Shown: positions 8,103-17,182, counted from the first letter of the stretch. The stretch: 21,691 nt of DNA from JACPNO01 sp963825405 (GCA_963825405.1 CAWGTB010000007.1:1-21691), one strand, 5' to 3'. Numbers and translations: made by a program. The notes: a model not told the origin generated them from the letters alone.

Positions 8103-9935
8103 TCATTTTCCATCAACCGAAAATGCCAGCAGCACGTTCCCCGGCATGCCGCCCCACTGGCCGTATCCGGAGTTGACGTATAGTATGCCAGCGGCAACCG
8201 TCGCGCCGGGACCGTCGAGAGATCCACCATGAGCTTTTTGTCCGTTCACGGTTTTGTAGTCGCGCGCGGTGTCGGCGTCCCACACCACGGCGCCGGTCGC
8301 GGCCGCGTACGCTCGCAAGTGGCCGTCGAGCGAACCGGAGAACACCACGCCGGGAATCACCGTCACCGCCGCCGACTGCGCCGGACTGCAGCGTGAGCGA
8401 TTGCCACAGCTAGGCGGCTTCGCGCTCCATACCTTTTCGCCGGTGGCCAGCTTGAGCGCGAATAACCCGCCGCCTTTCTTTGGATCGATTTCCACGTGGT
8501 AGCCTTGCGGCGTCATATCAGGCACGATTCCCGCGATGCGCAAATCCGACGAAGCCACGTACATGTTTTCGCGATCCGCAGCCGAGCCCCACTGCAGCCC
8601 GCCGAGTTTTCCACCCTCGCCCACGCGCGTTTGCCAGAGAACTTCGCCCTGCTTGTCCGGGTCCAGCCCGTGAGCGACGCCGGATTTCTGGCCGATGACG
8701 AGGGCCCTGCGCCCGTTGGCGAGCGAAACCAGAATCGGCGGCTGGCCGAAGTCGAAGTCCGGGCCATTGGCGTCGGGGCAATTCATTTTTCCGGGAATAT
8801 CGCAACCGGTGTTGCTCGAATCGTTGGGCGTCAGTTGCCGCGACCATAGAATTTTGCCGGTCTTGCGATCGAGCGCCACCACCGCATCGCTGGTCTTGGT
8901 TGGCGGATCCGAATAGTTGTTGCCCGTGGCGACGTAAAGCGCATCGCGCTTAGCGTCGAAGGTCGGCGCGGACCACAAGCCGGCGCCCGAAGGTCCATAG
9001 CCTTGTTTGCCGCTCTTGCTCTTTTTGGTGGGCGCGGGCGCATCCGGAACCGTGTAGGCTTTCCAGATAAGTTTGCCCGTGGCGGCATCGAGCGCGGATA
9101 AACTGCCGCGAAAAGTGCAACACTCATACGCCGGCCCAGGCGCCAGGCCTTCTTCAATTGAGGAGACCGGCACGTACAACACGCCATCGCGCAACAGCGA
9201 GGCCGCCGTCACACGGGCAGCGAAATGCTCTTCCACGTGGATACGCCACAGCAGCTTTCCCGTCGCTGCATCCACGGCGTAGACGTTCGCTCGCTGATCG
9301 CCGAAGTATGCCGCAGGCTTTTTTCCCGTGCTGATGACAACGGCCGCGGTCACGGCGCCATCGGCCTGAAATGTCCATTGCGTGCAGCCGCTGCGGGCGT
9401 CGAGGGAATGGACGGCGCCGGACTGGCTGCCGACAAAAACCCGTGCGCCGGCGATGGCAGGCTGCGAACGCGCGTCAATGCCTTCGCCTAATCCGAACGC
9501 CCATTTCAGTTTTAGCTTTGGCACGTCGGAGGCGGCGAGCCCTGCAGCTGCGGCGTCCTGAAAGCGTGTGTTGGCTGGATCGGTGCTCCATCCGTTCCAA
9601 CGCGGGCTCTTCGCGGTTTCAACAAAAGGCTCCGGCGCGCCGCTGCAAAATGCTTTCGCGGGGGGTGGAGCACCTGCTTTCAAGACAGGATTAGCGACAT
9701 ATCCGACGAGTGCGTACTTCTCGGCGCTGGACATCCCAACGGCCTCCGCCTTCATGACACCGACTTCCAGCGACACCAATATCTTCGTAGGGCTCATGGC
9801 GCGCAACGCGCTGAAGGGCGGCACCCGTACAGCGGGCGTGTCATGACATTTAGCGCAGCGCGTCTGGTAGATCGCGGAACCGTCTTGAGCGAAAGCGTTC
9901 CAGGCAATCGCGGCAAAAATAAGAATCAATCGCAC
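8103..9935 (-). CDS. Periplasmic quinohaemoprotein: cytochrome c plus PQQ beta-propeller (polyvinyl-alcohol-dehydrogenase-like)
   Basis: This is an intact 610-aa protein. A signal peptide (MRLILIFAAIAWNAFA) leads into an N-terminal cytochrome c domain with haem motif CAKCH (27-31), then an eight-bladed-type propeller with repeated PQQ motifs (GAVHSLDARSGCTQWTF, ANVYAVDAATGKLLWRI, GSLSALDAATGKLIWKA, AVVALDRKTGKILWSR, LRAYAAATGAVVWDA). A vicinal Cys-Cys (ECCTF) recalls the disulfide near PQQ in quinoprotein dehydrogenases. The domain order haem first, propeller second matches polyvinyl alcohol dehydrogenase rather than the usual alcohol dehydrogenases. It should oxidise an alcohol in the periplasm and pass electrons to its own haem; the substrate is unknown. 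AAGGAG lies 6 nt before the ATG and overlaps the upstream permease stop (TAAGGAG), so it belongs to the ABC operon. PQQ binding is inferred from family, not proven. Confidence 0.88.
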   Translation of the reverse strand: MRLILIFAAIAWNAFAQDGSAIYQTRCAKCHDTPAVRVPPFSALRAMSPTKILVSLEVGVMKAEAVGMSSAEKYALVGYVANPVLKAGAPPPAKAFCSGAPEPFVETAKSPRWNGWSTDPANTRFQDAAAAGLAASDVPKLKLKWAFGLGEGIDARSQPAIAGARVFVGSQSGAVHSLDARSGCTQWTFQADGAVTAAVVISTGKKPAAYFGDQRANVYAVDAATGKLLWRIHVEEHFAARVTAASLLRDGVLYVPVSSIEEGLAPGPAYECCTFRGSLSALDAATGKLIWKAYTVPDAPAPTKKSKSGKQGYGPSGAGLWSAPTFDAKRDALYVATGNNYSDPPTKTSDAVVALDRKTGKILWSRQLTPNDSSNTGCDIPGKMNCPDANGPDFDFGQPPILVSLANGRRALVIGQKSGVAHGLDPDKQGEVLWQTRVGEGGKLGGLQWGSAADRENMYVASSDLRIAGIVPDMTPQGYHVEIDPKKGGGLFALKLATGEKVWSAKPPSCGNRSRCSPAQSAAVTVIPGVVFSGSLDGHLRAYAAATGAVVWDADTARDYKTVNGQKAHGGSLDGPGATVAAGILYVNSGYGQWGGMPGNVLLAFSVDGK

Positions 9936-9947
9936 GATGATTGCTCC

Positions 9948-10706
9948 TTAACCAACGCGCGCCAGCCGCCGGATCGCCAAGCCGACAAACACCACTGTCA
10001 TTGCGGCGAGCACTGCGAGATGCACCATCGGCCCTCCCACCTCCGTCGAGCCCAACCCGATAAATGTCAGTTGAGCCAAATGAAAGGCGGGCCAGATTTG
10101 CGCCTGAGCCTTCATTGACGCCGGCAGCGGGAACATGATTCCCGAGAGATAAATCATCGCGATATAAATAAGATTGGTGAATGCGGGGGCACTCTTGCCT
10201 GTGGTCAGGGTACCGATAAAAAGGCCCAGCGCACAGAAGGGCAGCGAACCTAAAGTATTGATTTTCGCGATCGTCAAGGCTTGCTCAGCGGTTATCGGCA
10301 GGTGGCCAAGGGTCATTGCCGCGACGATCATCGTGATCGTCACGAACAAGCCAAACAGCATGGCCATGAGCAATTTCGCCAACAGGGAAGCGCCTGCCGG
10401 CATGGGCAATGCGCGCTTCAACGTCAGCAAGCCTTGCTCGCGTTCCATCGCGACGATCATGCCGAAGCCGAATAACCCCGGCCCCATCACGCCAAACACG
10501 TCAAAACCGGTGAAGACGAACCAACCGGCGCGGACGTCCAAGCGTAGCGCATCGCCAAAAAGGACCACCGCAAAGAGCAGATACAACAAGGCCGGAAGGG
10601 CTAGGAATGGGATGGCGAATGCCGGCGTGCGCAACATCCGCAAGCACTCGTACTTGGCTTCGGTGAGATAGGCGCGCAACAGACGGCCGGTGGACATGGT
10701 AGTCAT
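9948..10706 (-). CDS. ABC-2 type transporter permease
   Basis: The 252-aa protein has about six hydrophobic segments, including PAFAIPFLALPALLYLLFAV, the run GPGLFGFGMIVAMEREQGLL with its conserved EREQG, LFGLFVTITMIVAAMTL and LAVLAAMTVVFVGLAIRR. This is the ABC-2 permease pattern used for export of drugs, polysaccharides or lipids. The start at 10706 overlaps the ATPase stop (ATGA), so the two genes are translationally coupled and form one transporter. The stop TAA is part of the next gene's Shine-Dalgarno sequence. It is complete, with no frame problem. The substrate is not readable. Confidence 0.9.
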   Translation of the reverse strand: MTTMSTGRLLRAYLTEAKYECLRMLRTPAFAIPFLALPALLYLLFAVVLFGDALRLDVRAGWFVFTGFDVFGVMGPGLFGFGMIVAMEREQGLLTLKRALPMPAGASLLAKLLMAMLFGLFVTITMIVAAMTLGHLPITAEQALTIAKINTLGSLPFCALGLFIGTLTTGKSAPAFTNLIYIAMIYLSGIMFPLPASMKAQAQIWPAFHLAQLTFIGLGSTEVGGPMVHLAVLAAMTVVFVGLAIRRLARVG

Positions 10707-11597
10707 TGCTGTTTCTCCTGAGTGAGTTCGGTAAATGCTTCGGAAAGCCCGGCGCGGCGGACTTCCAGTTCCTGCAAATCGTCATCGGCAGTCAGCAAAT
10801 GCCGCACCACATTTTCCGCGTTGCTCGCGGTAATGTGCAGCCGCTGCTGATCGCGATTCACGGATTGCACATCCGGCCAGGTTGCCACGTCTTCCGCGCA
10901 TAGCGCCGTCACGCAACTAATGCGCTTGCGAACCACCAGCGCGCGTATTTCGCTCACCGTGCCGGACGTGATCAGTTTGCCTTTGGCAAGAACCGCAACC
11001 CGATCGGCCAGGGCTTCGGCTTCTTCCAGGTAGTGCGTGGTCAGAACGATCGACGCCCCGTCGTCGACCAAGCGGCGCAACGTGGCCCATAGCATTTCGC
11101 GCGCCTGCACGTCGAGGCCGACGGTCGGCTCGTCGAGAAACATCAGCCTGGGACGGCCGCAAATGGCCATGGCAAACTGCGCCTGGCGCTTCTGCCCGCC
11201 CGAAAGTTTTCCGTAGGGCCGATTTGCCAGCGACATGGTGTCGGTCATTTCCATGGCCTCTTCGGGCGACAGCGGATTGGGATAGTAGCTCGAGACCAAA
11301 TCGATTTGCTCGCGCACGCGCAGCTCCGGCGCGAGCGCCACTTCCTGCATCATCACGCCGACCTGCCGCCGCGTCTCCACCTGCAGCGGCGATTGACCAA
11401 AGAGCAGCGCCGTTCCGCAAGTCGGGCTGGCGCAATCCCAGCAGCAGCGAGATCGCGGTAGTTTTGCCGGCGCCGTTGGGGCCGAGAACCGCAAGCAACT
11501 CGCCACGCCGTACTTCAAGATCGAGGCCGTCGAGCGCCATGATTTTCCCGAAGCGCTTGCTTACGCCCGATAGCTGAGCCAGGTAATCTGCCTTCAT
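10703..11597 (-). CDS. ABC transporter ATP-binding protein (ABC-2 partner); one frameshift
   Basis: Reconstructed at about 297 aa: Walker A GPNGAGKTT (39-47), Q-loop GVMMQEVAL, signature KLSGGQKRQAQFAMA, Walker B LMFLDEPTVGLD, H-loop LTTHYLEEAEALADR, then a C-terminal extension of about 80 residues as in drug-efflux ATPases of the CcmA/DrrA type. One extra base near 11420 breaks the frame; removing it gives LGLRQPDCGTALLFGQSPL. The start is ATG at 11597 with only a weak upstream GGAC. It is the first gene of the minus-strand run that continues to 2865 and lies 85 nt downstream of the LytTR regulator. It energises the permease encoded immediately after it. Confidence 0.88.
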
Positions 11598-11682
11598 GAG
11601 GTCCAGTTTGCGGCCTGCCGGGCGATTTCAAAAGCGGATTTTGACCAAGTGGCCGAATGGTTTTACGAACAGCCGAGGGGAA

Positions 11683-12450
11683 TCAGAACGGATTGGCGGT
11701 CAGGGTTTTGAGCTTGTCGTGGTACATGCGGCCGGATTGCAGCCGGACGCCATTTTGCAGCGTGATCACATACTCGCCGTGCAGCGCGGGCTGCAGTTCC
11801 TTGATGCGCCGGACGTTGACAATCACCGAGCGGTGAATGCGCTGAAACATATCCGGATCAAGCGACTTCTCCAGCGTATTCATGGCCACATGCAGCAAAT
11901 GGCTGGCCTTGCCGGCGTGCAGTTGCACGTAATTCTCGGCAGCTTCCATCCAATCGATGTCGCCGACATCGACGAAGACTGTCTTGCCCGCCGATCGCAC
12001 CGCCAGCCGCTGCAAGTGCCGGCGCGGCGACGCGATGGTTTGCAGCAGCGAAATAATCTGGCGGTTGGCTTCATCGGGCGGCTTGAGGTTGATGCGAGCC
12101 TTGGCGCGCCCCAGCGCTTGCGCAAAGCGCTCCTCGGTGACCGGTTTGAGCAGGTAATCGATGGCGTTGATTTCGAATGCCTGAATGGCGTGCTGGTCGT
12201 GCGCCGTGACGAACACCACCGCCGGCATCCGCTCGGCGCCGATTTCCTTGACGACCGAGAAGCCGTCCATCTCCGGCATCTGAATATCCAGCAGAACCAG
12301 ATCGGGCCGGACGTTACGGATCGCGGCCACGGCTTCGCGGCCGTCTTTGGCTTCGTGAATGGCGGAAACTTCCGGATCCTGAGAGAGCAGCATGCGCAGG
12401 CCTTCCCGCGCCAGCGGCTCGTCGTCAACGATCAGCGTCGTCAAAGGCAT
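11683..12450 (-). CDS. LytTR family response regulator
   Basis: The 255-aa protein has a complete receiver domain: acidic pair D9/D10, phospho-acceptor D55 in LVLLDIQMPEMDG, T82 (VFVTAHD) and K102 (YLLKPV). This is followed by a LytTR DNA-binding domain (about 145-250) with the family's conserved AAENYVQLH and FQRIHRSVIVNVRRIKEL segments. It should be phosphorylated by the adjacent histidine kinase and activate transcription from direct-repeat sites. Its start lies inside the end of the kinase gene (26-nt overlap in the reconstructed frame), so the pair is co-translated. The ABC transporter genes follow 85 nt downstream on the same strand, making them the first candidate targets. Confidence 0.93.
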   Translation of the reverse strand: MPLTTLIVDDEPLAREGLRMLLSQDPEVSAIHEAKDGREAVAAIRNVRPDLVLLDIQMPEMDGFSVVKEIGAERMPAVVFVTAHDQHAIQAFEINAIDYLLKPVTEERFAQALGRAKARINLKPPDEANRQIISLLQTIASPRRHLQRLAVRSAGKTVFVDVGDIDWMEAAENYVQLHAGKASHLLHVAMNTLEKSLDPDMFQRIHRSVIVNVRRIKELQPALHGEYVITLQNGVRLQSGRMYHDKLKTLTANPF

Positions 12451-13596
12451 GCACTTCCATCACTTCCGTCTGTGGAATTGCGGGCGCGGCATGATAGGGA
12501 AAAATCATGGTGGCGACCGCCCCGCCCTGATCGCCATTTTCCAGCGTCAATATGCCCCGCATCGCCGTAGAGCTGGTGAAGGCGCGCCCGCGTATTCGCC
12601 AGCCCGATTCCGTGGCCCTTCGGAAGAATTCGCCGGCGGCAGCCCCGGCCCATCATCTTGCACCCGCAGCTCCAACATCCGGTTCACGCGAGCGGCGCTG
12701 ATGCGAATTCTGCCCGCCGCCGAACTGCGCCCGATGCCGTGGCGAATGGCGTTCTCGACGATCGGCTGCAGCGCCATGTGCGGCACCGCAGCTTCGAGAA
12801 TCGCCGGATCGGCCGAAATTTCGACGCGCAGGCGGTCCTGAAAACGCACCTGTTCGATGGCGAGATAGAGCTGCAGATACTCCAGTTCGCGGCGCAGCGG
12901 CACCTCCTGCGATTCCACGTCTTCCAGAACGCAGCGCAGCAAATCGCTCAGCAGCGAGAGCGTCTGCTCGGCCTGCCGCCCGCGCTGCTGCCGCACCAGC
13001 ACCATGATGGCGTTCAGCGTGTTGAACAGGAAATGCGGTTGCAACTGCATCTTCAATGCGCTCAACTGCGCGGTCATGAGCTGCGATCTTAGTTCGGAAG
13101 AGTGCAGCTCCAGCCGCAGCGCGTCGCGCTCGCGCTCCTGATACTTACGGTAGTACTGAAGCGCGTACCAGATACCCAGCACCGTAAAGTACGAAAGTGC
13201 GCTCTGATGAAAGCCGAGCATCGATAAGACAATCAACGTGCCGACATATCCCTTCATCACCGTAGGGAAGAGGCCGAGGCGCGCCAGGATGGCACTCTCG
13301 ATCAACAATTGAATGACAGCGAATGCCACGCTGAACAGCAGATGAAGAGCCAGGCGGCGCGCCCAGATTTTCCGTTCGAAGGGGAAGCGGCGGCCCAGCC
13401 AGAGAACGCCAGGCGTAAGCGCTGCGCTGATATACACGCCGACCAAATAGGAAACTACGTAATGCCACCAAGGCGTGGGATCGCGGGTAAAGAACTTTTG
13501 CGTGAGGCCCTGGCTGGCGAAGAACAGGCCGCACACCGTCCACGCCAGAAAGCACAGCGCGACGGTTCGGATGCGGCGTTGGGTTACAATTCCCAC
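12425..13596 (-). CDS. LytS-like sensor histidine kinase (His_kinase/HATPase), two frameshifts
   Basis: Reconstructed at about 389 aa. The N-terminus has about four transmembrane segments (for example VALCFLAWTVCGLFFA and WWHYVVSYLVGVYISAAL), then a coiled linker (YYRKYQERERDALRLELH) leading to the His_kinase box LQPHFLFNTLNAIM with phospho-His 188. The ATPase part shows the N-box QPIVENAIRHGIG (N282) and G-boxes DDGPGLPP and HGIGLANTRARL. Extra bases near 12615 and 12554 interrupt the frame in and after the G-box; removing both gives a continuous end (GILTLENGDQGGAVATMIF) stopping at 12425. GTG 13596 is the start, without a clear ribosome-binding site. The partner is the LytTR regulator; the signal is unknown, though such kinases next to ABC-2 exporters often respond to the exported compound or to membrane stress. 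Confidence 0.88.
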
Positions 13597-13681
13597 CGCC
13601 CGTAGGTTACCGCAACAGCGCGGCGAGCGGGCCGCAAAAATTGACGGACTGGCCTAACGGAGTGTCGAGTGGGCCTGGCTT

Positions 13682-16189
13682 TTATTCGTGCCGCAGCGCC
13701 GCCATGGGATCAATCTGCGCCGCCCGCCGCGCCGGCAGGTAACCCGCGATCAGGCCTACCACCGCCAGCGTGACGGCGGCCAGCACATTGGTCAGCGGAT
13801 CGTTCGGCGATACGCCGAACAGGATGCCGGCGACCAGGCGAGCAGCGCCCGCGGCGGCGAGTAATCCGACCACCAGCCCAATCGCAAGCATCCAAAAGGT
13901 TTCGCGGAGGACCATGCGAGTGACGTCGCCGCGCTGCGCCCCGAGCGCCATGCGGATTCCGATTTCATTGGTCCGTCGTGACACGGAATAGGCCATCACG
14001 CCATACAAGCCCACGCTCGCCAGCAGCAGGGCGAGGGCGCCAAATACGCTTGCCAGGGTAGCGATAAAGCGCTCTCCGAAATGATTCAGGTTGACCAGGC
14101 CTTCCATGGTTTTAACGTCCAGGTAAAGGTTCTTGTCCAGGCCCTGAAATTCATGGCGCACCGCTGCAATCACCGGCGCCGGGTTCCCTGCTGTGCGCAC
14201 CAGCAGGTTCACAGTGCCGACCGGCAGATCCTGCAGCATCGGGCAGTAGATGGCGCGCCAGATCGTATCGGTCTTCTCAGCGCGCTTGATGTCTTTGGCC
14301 ACGCCGACGATTTCGATATCGTAATCCGCGCCCTGCCGCAGCAGCATGAAGTGGCGGCCCAGCGGACTTGTATTGGGAAAGTACGTGTTCGCCATGGCCG
14401 CGCTGACCACACAAACCTTGGGCATTTTCTCGTCGTCGCGCGCCGTGATGCCGCGACCGGCCAGCAGCGGAATGCCCATGGCGTCGAAAAATCCAGGACC
14501 CACCAGCATGCGTCCCACATACATTTCGTCCTCGGATTTGTGGGGTGTGTAGCCTTGGACGGAAATCTTGAGCCGCCGGTCACCGAAGGGCACCAGATCC
14601 ATCGTCAAGCCGACCGCCTTGGTGCCGGGAAGCGAGGCCGTCCGGTCCCAGATTTCCTTCAGCAGATTGCCGGTTTGCGGCCCGCCATAACCCAGAAGCT
14701 GGGTGTTAACCACGATGAGCTTCTCCTGGTCGAAGCCGGGATCGAACGAGCGGAAATTCTGCAAAGTACGAATGAACAGGCCCGCGCCGACCAATAGCAG
14801 CAGCGATACGGCGATTTGTCCGGCCACCAACAATTTGCCGGCTTCGAGCCTGCGTTTACCGACAGTTGAGCCTCGGCCTCCCTCTTTGAGTAGCGGCGCC
14901 AGGTCCGTCCTGGTGGCGCGAAAGGCCGGCGCCAGTCCAAACACTATGGCGGCTCCCAGGGAAATCGCCAGAGTAAAGAGCAGTACCCGCGGGTCGGTCT
15001 CGGCATGGATCGACACAGGGCCATCGACGGCCGCCGCGACCCAGGCGATCAATAGCTTTCTGCCGCCAGTAGCCAGCGCCACCCCGAGCGCGCCGCCTAT
15101 TACCGCTAGCAGCACGCTCTCGGTAACCAGTTGGCGTATCAGACGAAACCGTCCCGCGCCCACGGCCATCCGCAAGGCAACTTCTTTCTGGCGCGACGCC
15201 GCCCGGGCCAGCAGCAGGTTGGCAACGTTCGCGCAGGCAATCAGCAGAACCAGGAACGGCGCGGTCATCACCGCAATCAGCACCAGCGCCTTGGTCTTGG
15301 GTTCGAGAAACCCGGAGCCATTGCCCACGGGAACCAGCTCGACTTTCTTCTCCTGGATTTCGTGCCTCTTTTTCTCGTCAAGCTGGCTGCCGGCGCGGGC
15401 GCTCACAATCTGCTGGAAGAGCACAGTCAGCTCCGCCTTCGTTGCCGCCACCGTCACGCCGGGTTTCATCCTGCCAATGTAGAAGGGGCTGTAGTCGTCG
15501 GTATCGTCGTAGTCCAGAAAAGACCCGGTGTGCCCGTTCAGCCAGAGTTCCGTCGAAGGGCTCGGCGCCACGCGCGGCTGCAGCGTGATGGGTACCGTGA
15601 CGTCCGGCGAAAAGGTTTGAAACAGGCCGAAGAATCGCTGCGGCGTCACGCCAACGATCGTGACCGCGACACCGTTTACATTGATGATCTTGCCGACCAC
15701 CGCCGGGTCCAGGCCAAAGCGCCGTTCCCAATACGGATAGCTGATCACCGCGGCCGGGCCTTGCGGGCCGCCGACGCCGGGAATCTGATCGTCTTCCGGC
15801 GTCAACAGGCGGCCCACGACGGCGTTGACGCCCAGCAGAGAATAGTAATCGCCGCAAACCATTTGCGCCGGAGGTCCATGCTCGGCTTCGGCACTGATCC
15901 TGATGTTGGTTTGAAAAAAACTGACGGCGCACAATCCGGAAAGGGTCTGGCTGCGGGCGCGCAGTTTCAGGTAGGCCGGATACGAGATGTTCGAATTGGT
16001 GCGAACCAGCTCCTCGGGGCGGCTGACTGGCAGCATCTTCAGCAGAACTGCGTCCATCACGCTGAAGATGGCCGTGTTGGCGCCAATACCCAGAGCGAGT
16101 GAAAGCACCGCGACGGCGGTGAATGCCGGGCTGTTCCACAGCATCCGGCTGCCGTATTTCACGTCCTGCCAGATCGTTTCCAGCCGCAT
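13682..16189 (-). CDS. ADOP-type ABC transporter permease (MacB-PCD plus two FtsX domains)
   Basis: The intact 835-aa protein begins MRLETIWQDVKYGSRMLWNSP, the hallmark of the acidobacterial duplicated orphan permeases. A first transmembrane helix (FTAVAVLSLALGIGANTAIF) is followed by a MacB-like periplasmic domain (about 50-270). Then come an FtsX three-helix block (from about 300, LVLLIACANVANLLLARAA), a second MacB-like periplasmic region, and a C-terminal FtsX block (ALLLASVGLYGVMAYSVSRRTNEIGIRMALGAQ) ending LPARRAAQIDPMAALRHE. These permeases usually lack an adjacent ATPase, as here, and are presumed to act in MacB-like mechanotransmission or efflux. GAAAGGAAGG precedes the ATG at 16189 by about 8 nt. 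The divergent neighbour is the secreted repeat protein at 16301. Its 2.5 kb contain no frame break, in contrast with the flanking kinase. Confidence 0.95.
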   Translation of the reverse strand: MRLETIWQDVKYGSRMLWNSPAFTAVAVLSLALGIGANTAIFSVMDAVLLKMLPVSRPEELVRTNSNISYPAYLKLRARSQTLSGLCAVSFFQTNIRISAEAEHGPPAQMVCGDYYSLLGVNAVVGRLLTPEDDQIPGVGGPQGPAAVISYPYWERRFGLDPAVVGKIINVNGVAVTIVGVTPQRFFGLFQTFSPDVTVPITLQPRVAPSPSTELWLNGHTGSFLDYDDTDDYSPFYIGRMKPGVTVAATKAELTVLFQQIVSARAGSQLDEKKRHEIQEKKVELVPVGNGSGFLEPKTKALVLIAVMTAPFLVLLIACANVANLLLARAASRQKEVALRMAVGAGRFRLIRQLVTESVLLAVIGGALGVALATGGRKLLIAWVAAAVDGPVSIHAETDPRVLLFTLAISLGAAIVFGLAPAFRATRTDLAPLLKEGGRGSTVGKRRLEAGKLLVAGQIAVSLLLLVGAGLFIRTLQNFRSFDPGFDQEKLIVVNTQLLGYGGPQTGNLLKEIWDRTASLPGTKAVGLTMDLVPFGDRRLKISVQGYTPHKSEDEMYVGRMLVGPGFFDAMGIPLLAGRGITARDDEKMPKVCVVSAAMANTYFPNTSPLGRHFMLLRQGADYDIEIVGVAKDIKRAEKTDTIWRAIYCPMLQDLPVGTVNLLVRTAGNPAPVIAAVRHEFQGLDKNLYLDVKTMEGLVNLNHFGERFIATLASVFGALALLLASVGLYGVMAYSVSRRTNEIGIRMALGAQRGDVTRMVLRETFWMLAIGLVVGLLAAAGAARLVAGILFGVSPNDPLTNVLAAVTLAVVGLIAGYLPARRAAQIDPMAALRHE

Positions 16190-16227
16190 CGTGGCGCCTT
16201 CCTTTCAAAAATCTCTCTGTGCTTTTA

Positions 16228-16237
16228 GTCTTAAGAC
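16228..16237. promoter_or_regulatory. 10-bp palindrome GTCTTAAGAC in a divergent promoter region
   Basis: A perfect palindrome lies in the 111-nt interval between the divergent ADOP permease and the secreted repeat protein. A partial copy (GTCTTAC) follows at 16245-16251. It could be an operator for one or both genes. Ten-base palindromes also occur by chance, so this is only a candidate. Confidence 0.25.
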
Positions 16238-16300
16238 GAAGGAATGTCTTACGTTGTTCCTAAGAAATTATCGGAACCAACCACTTACAATGGGAGTTTC

Positions 16301-17074
16301 ATGACAAACCTGAGTGCATTCGCCGCCCTGATCCTCTTCGCTAATTTGGCGCCCGCTCAAAATGGGCCGGCCGCCATCGTGGCAAAAATCCAGCGCGCCG
16401 ATTATGAAGGGGATCGCGCCGGGCTTCAGCGCCTGTATGCAGAGCTGGCGCCGTTAGCTGGCAGTAAGGAAACCGGCTCGCGCATCCGGTATTGGCGCGG
16501 CTTCGCCATGTGGCGGCGGGCGCTGAACGGATTTAACGACTCCGTCGACCCCAAGGAACTGGAACAGGACACCCTGCAGGCCGTGGCCGAGTTTAAGGAA
16601 GCGCTCGTGCTCGATCCCGCTTTTGTGGACGCGAAGGTTGCCGAAGCCTCCTGCCTGGGGACCCTGATGTTTCTGAGCCAAAGCAATCTGCCGCGCATCC
16701 GGGAGCTGGCGGGGCAGTACCGCCAGCTAATGACCGAAGCCAAGGCGGCCGCGCCGGACAATCCGCGGCTGTTGTGGGTGGATGGCGCCAACCGTTTTTA
16801 CCAGCCGCCGGAGCGCGGCGGCAGCCAGACTGAGGGTCTGGCGATCTACGCCCGAGGACTGGCGCTCGCGCGCGCGCAGAATAAGAGCGGCAATCCCCTG
16901 GAGCCGTCCTGGGGAGAGCCGGAATTGCTGATGAATCTGGCCTGGTCGAATCTTCATAAAGCGGCGCCGGATATTGTTGCCGCGAAACAATATGCGGAAG
17001 GCGCGCTGCAGCTAGTGCCGTATTGGCACTATGTCCGCGATATTCTTGTGCCTCAGATTCAGAACGCGAAGTGA
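16301..17074 (+). CDS. Secreted TPR-like helical repeat protein
   Basis: The 257-aa product starts at ATG 16301, preceded by GGGAG at 16292-16296. An in-frame ATG at 16244 is less likely because the signal peptide (MTNLSAFAALILFANLAPAQ) begins at 16301. The mature protein is alpha-helical with TPR-like units (TLQAVAEFKEALVLDPAFVDAKVAEA; YRQLMTEAKAAAPDNPRLLWVDGANRFY; AAKQYAEGALQLVPYWHYVRDILVPQI). It resembles small periplasmic TPR-like proteins of unknown function, including the TatT-like group that assists TRAP transporters. No TRAP gene is seen here, so that link is not claimed. It is divergent from the ADOP permease. It is complete, with no frame problem. Confidence 0.8.
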   Translation: MTNLSAFAALILFANLAPAQNGPAAIVAKIQRADYEGDRAGLQRLYAELAPLAGSKETGSRIRYWRGFAMWRRALNGFNDSVDPKELEQDTLQAVAEFKEALVLDPAFVDAKVAEASCLGTLMFLSQSNLPRIRELAGQYRQLMTEAKAAAPDNPRLLWVDGANRFYQPPERGGSQTEGLAIYARGLALARAQNKSGNPLEPSWGEPELLMNLAWSNLHKAAPDIVAAKQYAEGALQLVPYWHYVRDILVPQIQNAK

Positions 17075-17182
17075 CGGCGCTTCGCAATGAGCTGCTGAGC
17101 GCCCGTAACCCCATTCCTCACCGCGATATGAAAACATCGAAGCAAAGTGGCTCGGACTACCATCCAATCAGCTGGAGGTCGC

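Noticed and set aside
11596..12570. Long open frame (324 aa) on the plus strand opposite the LytTR regulator.
   Set aside because: It is antisense to an intact, family-typical response regulator and has an unnatural His/Arg-rich composition typical of GC-rich shadow frames.
13597..13681. Terminator downstream of the ADOP gene (GCGGC/GCCGC arms).
   Set aside because: The stem is only 5 bp and has no T-run on the minus strand; it is within chance expectation for this GC content.
15131..16102. Long plus-strand open frame (323 aa) opposite the ADOP permease.
   Set aside because: It is a shadow of a well-supported 835-aa gene; no recognisable domain or ribosome-binding site.
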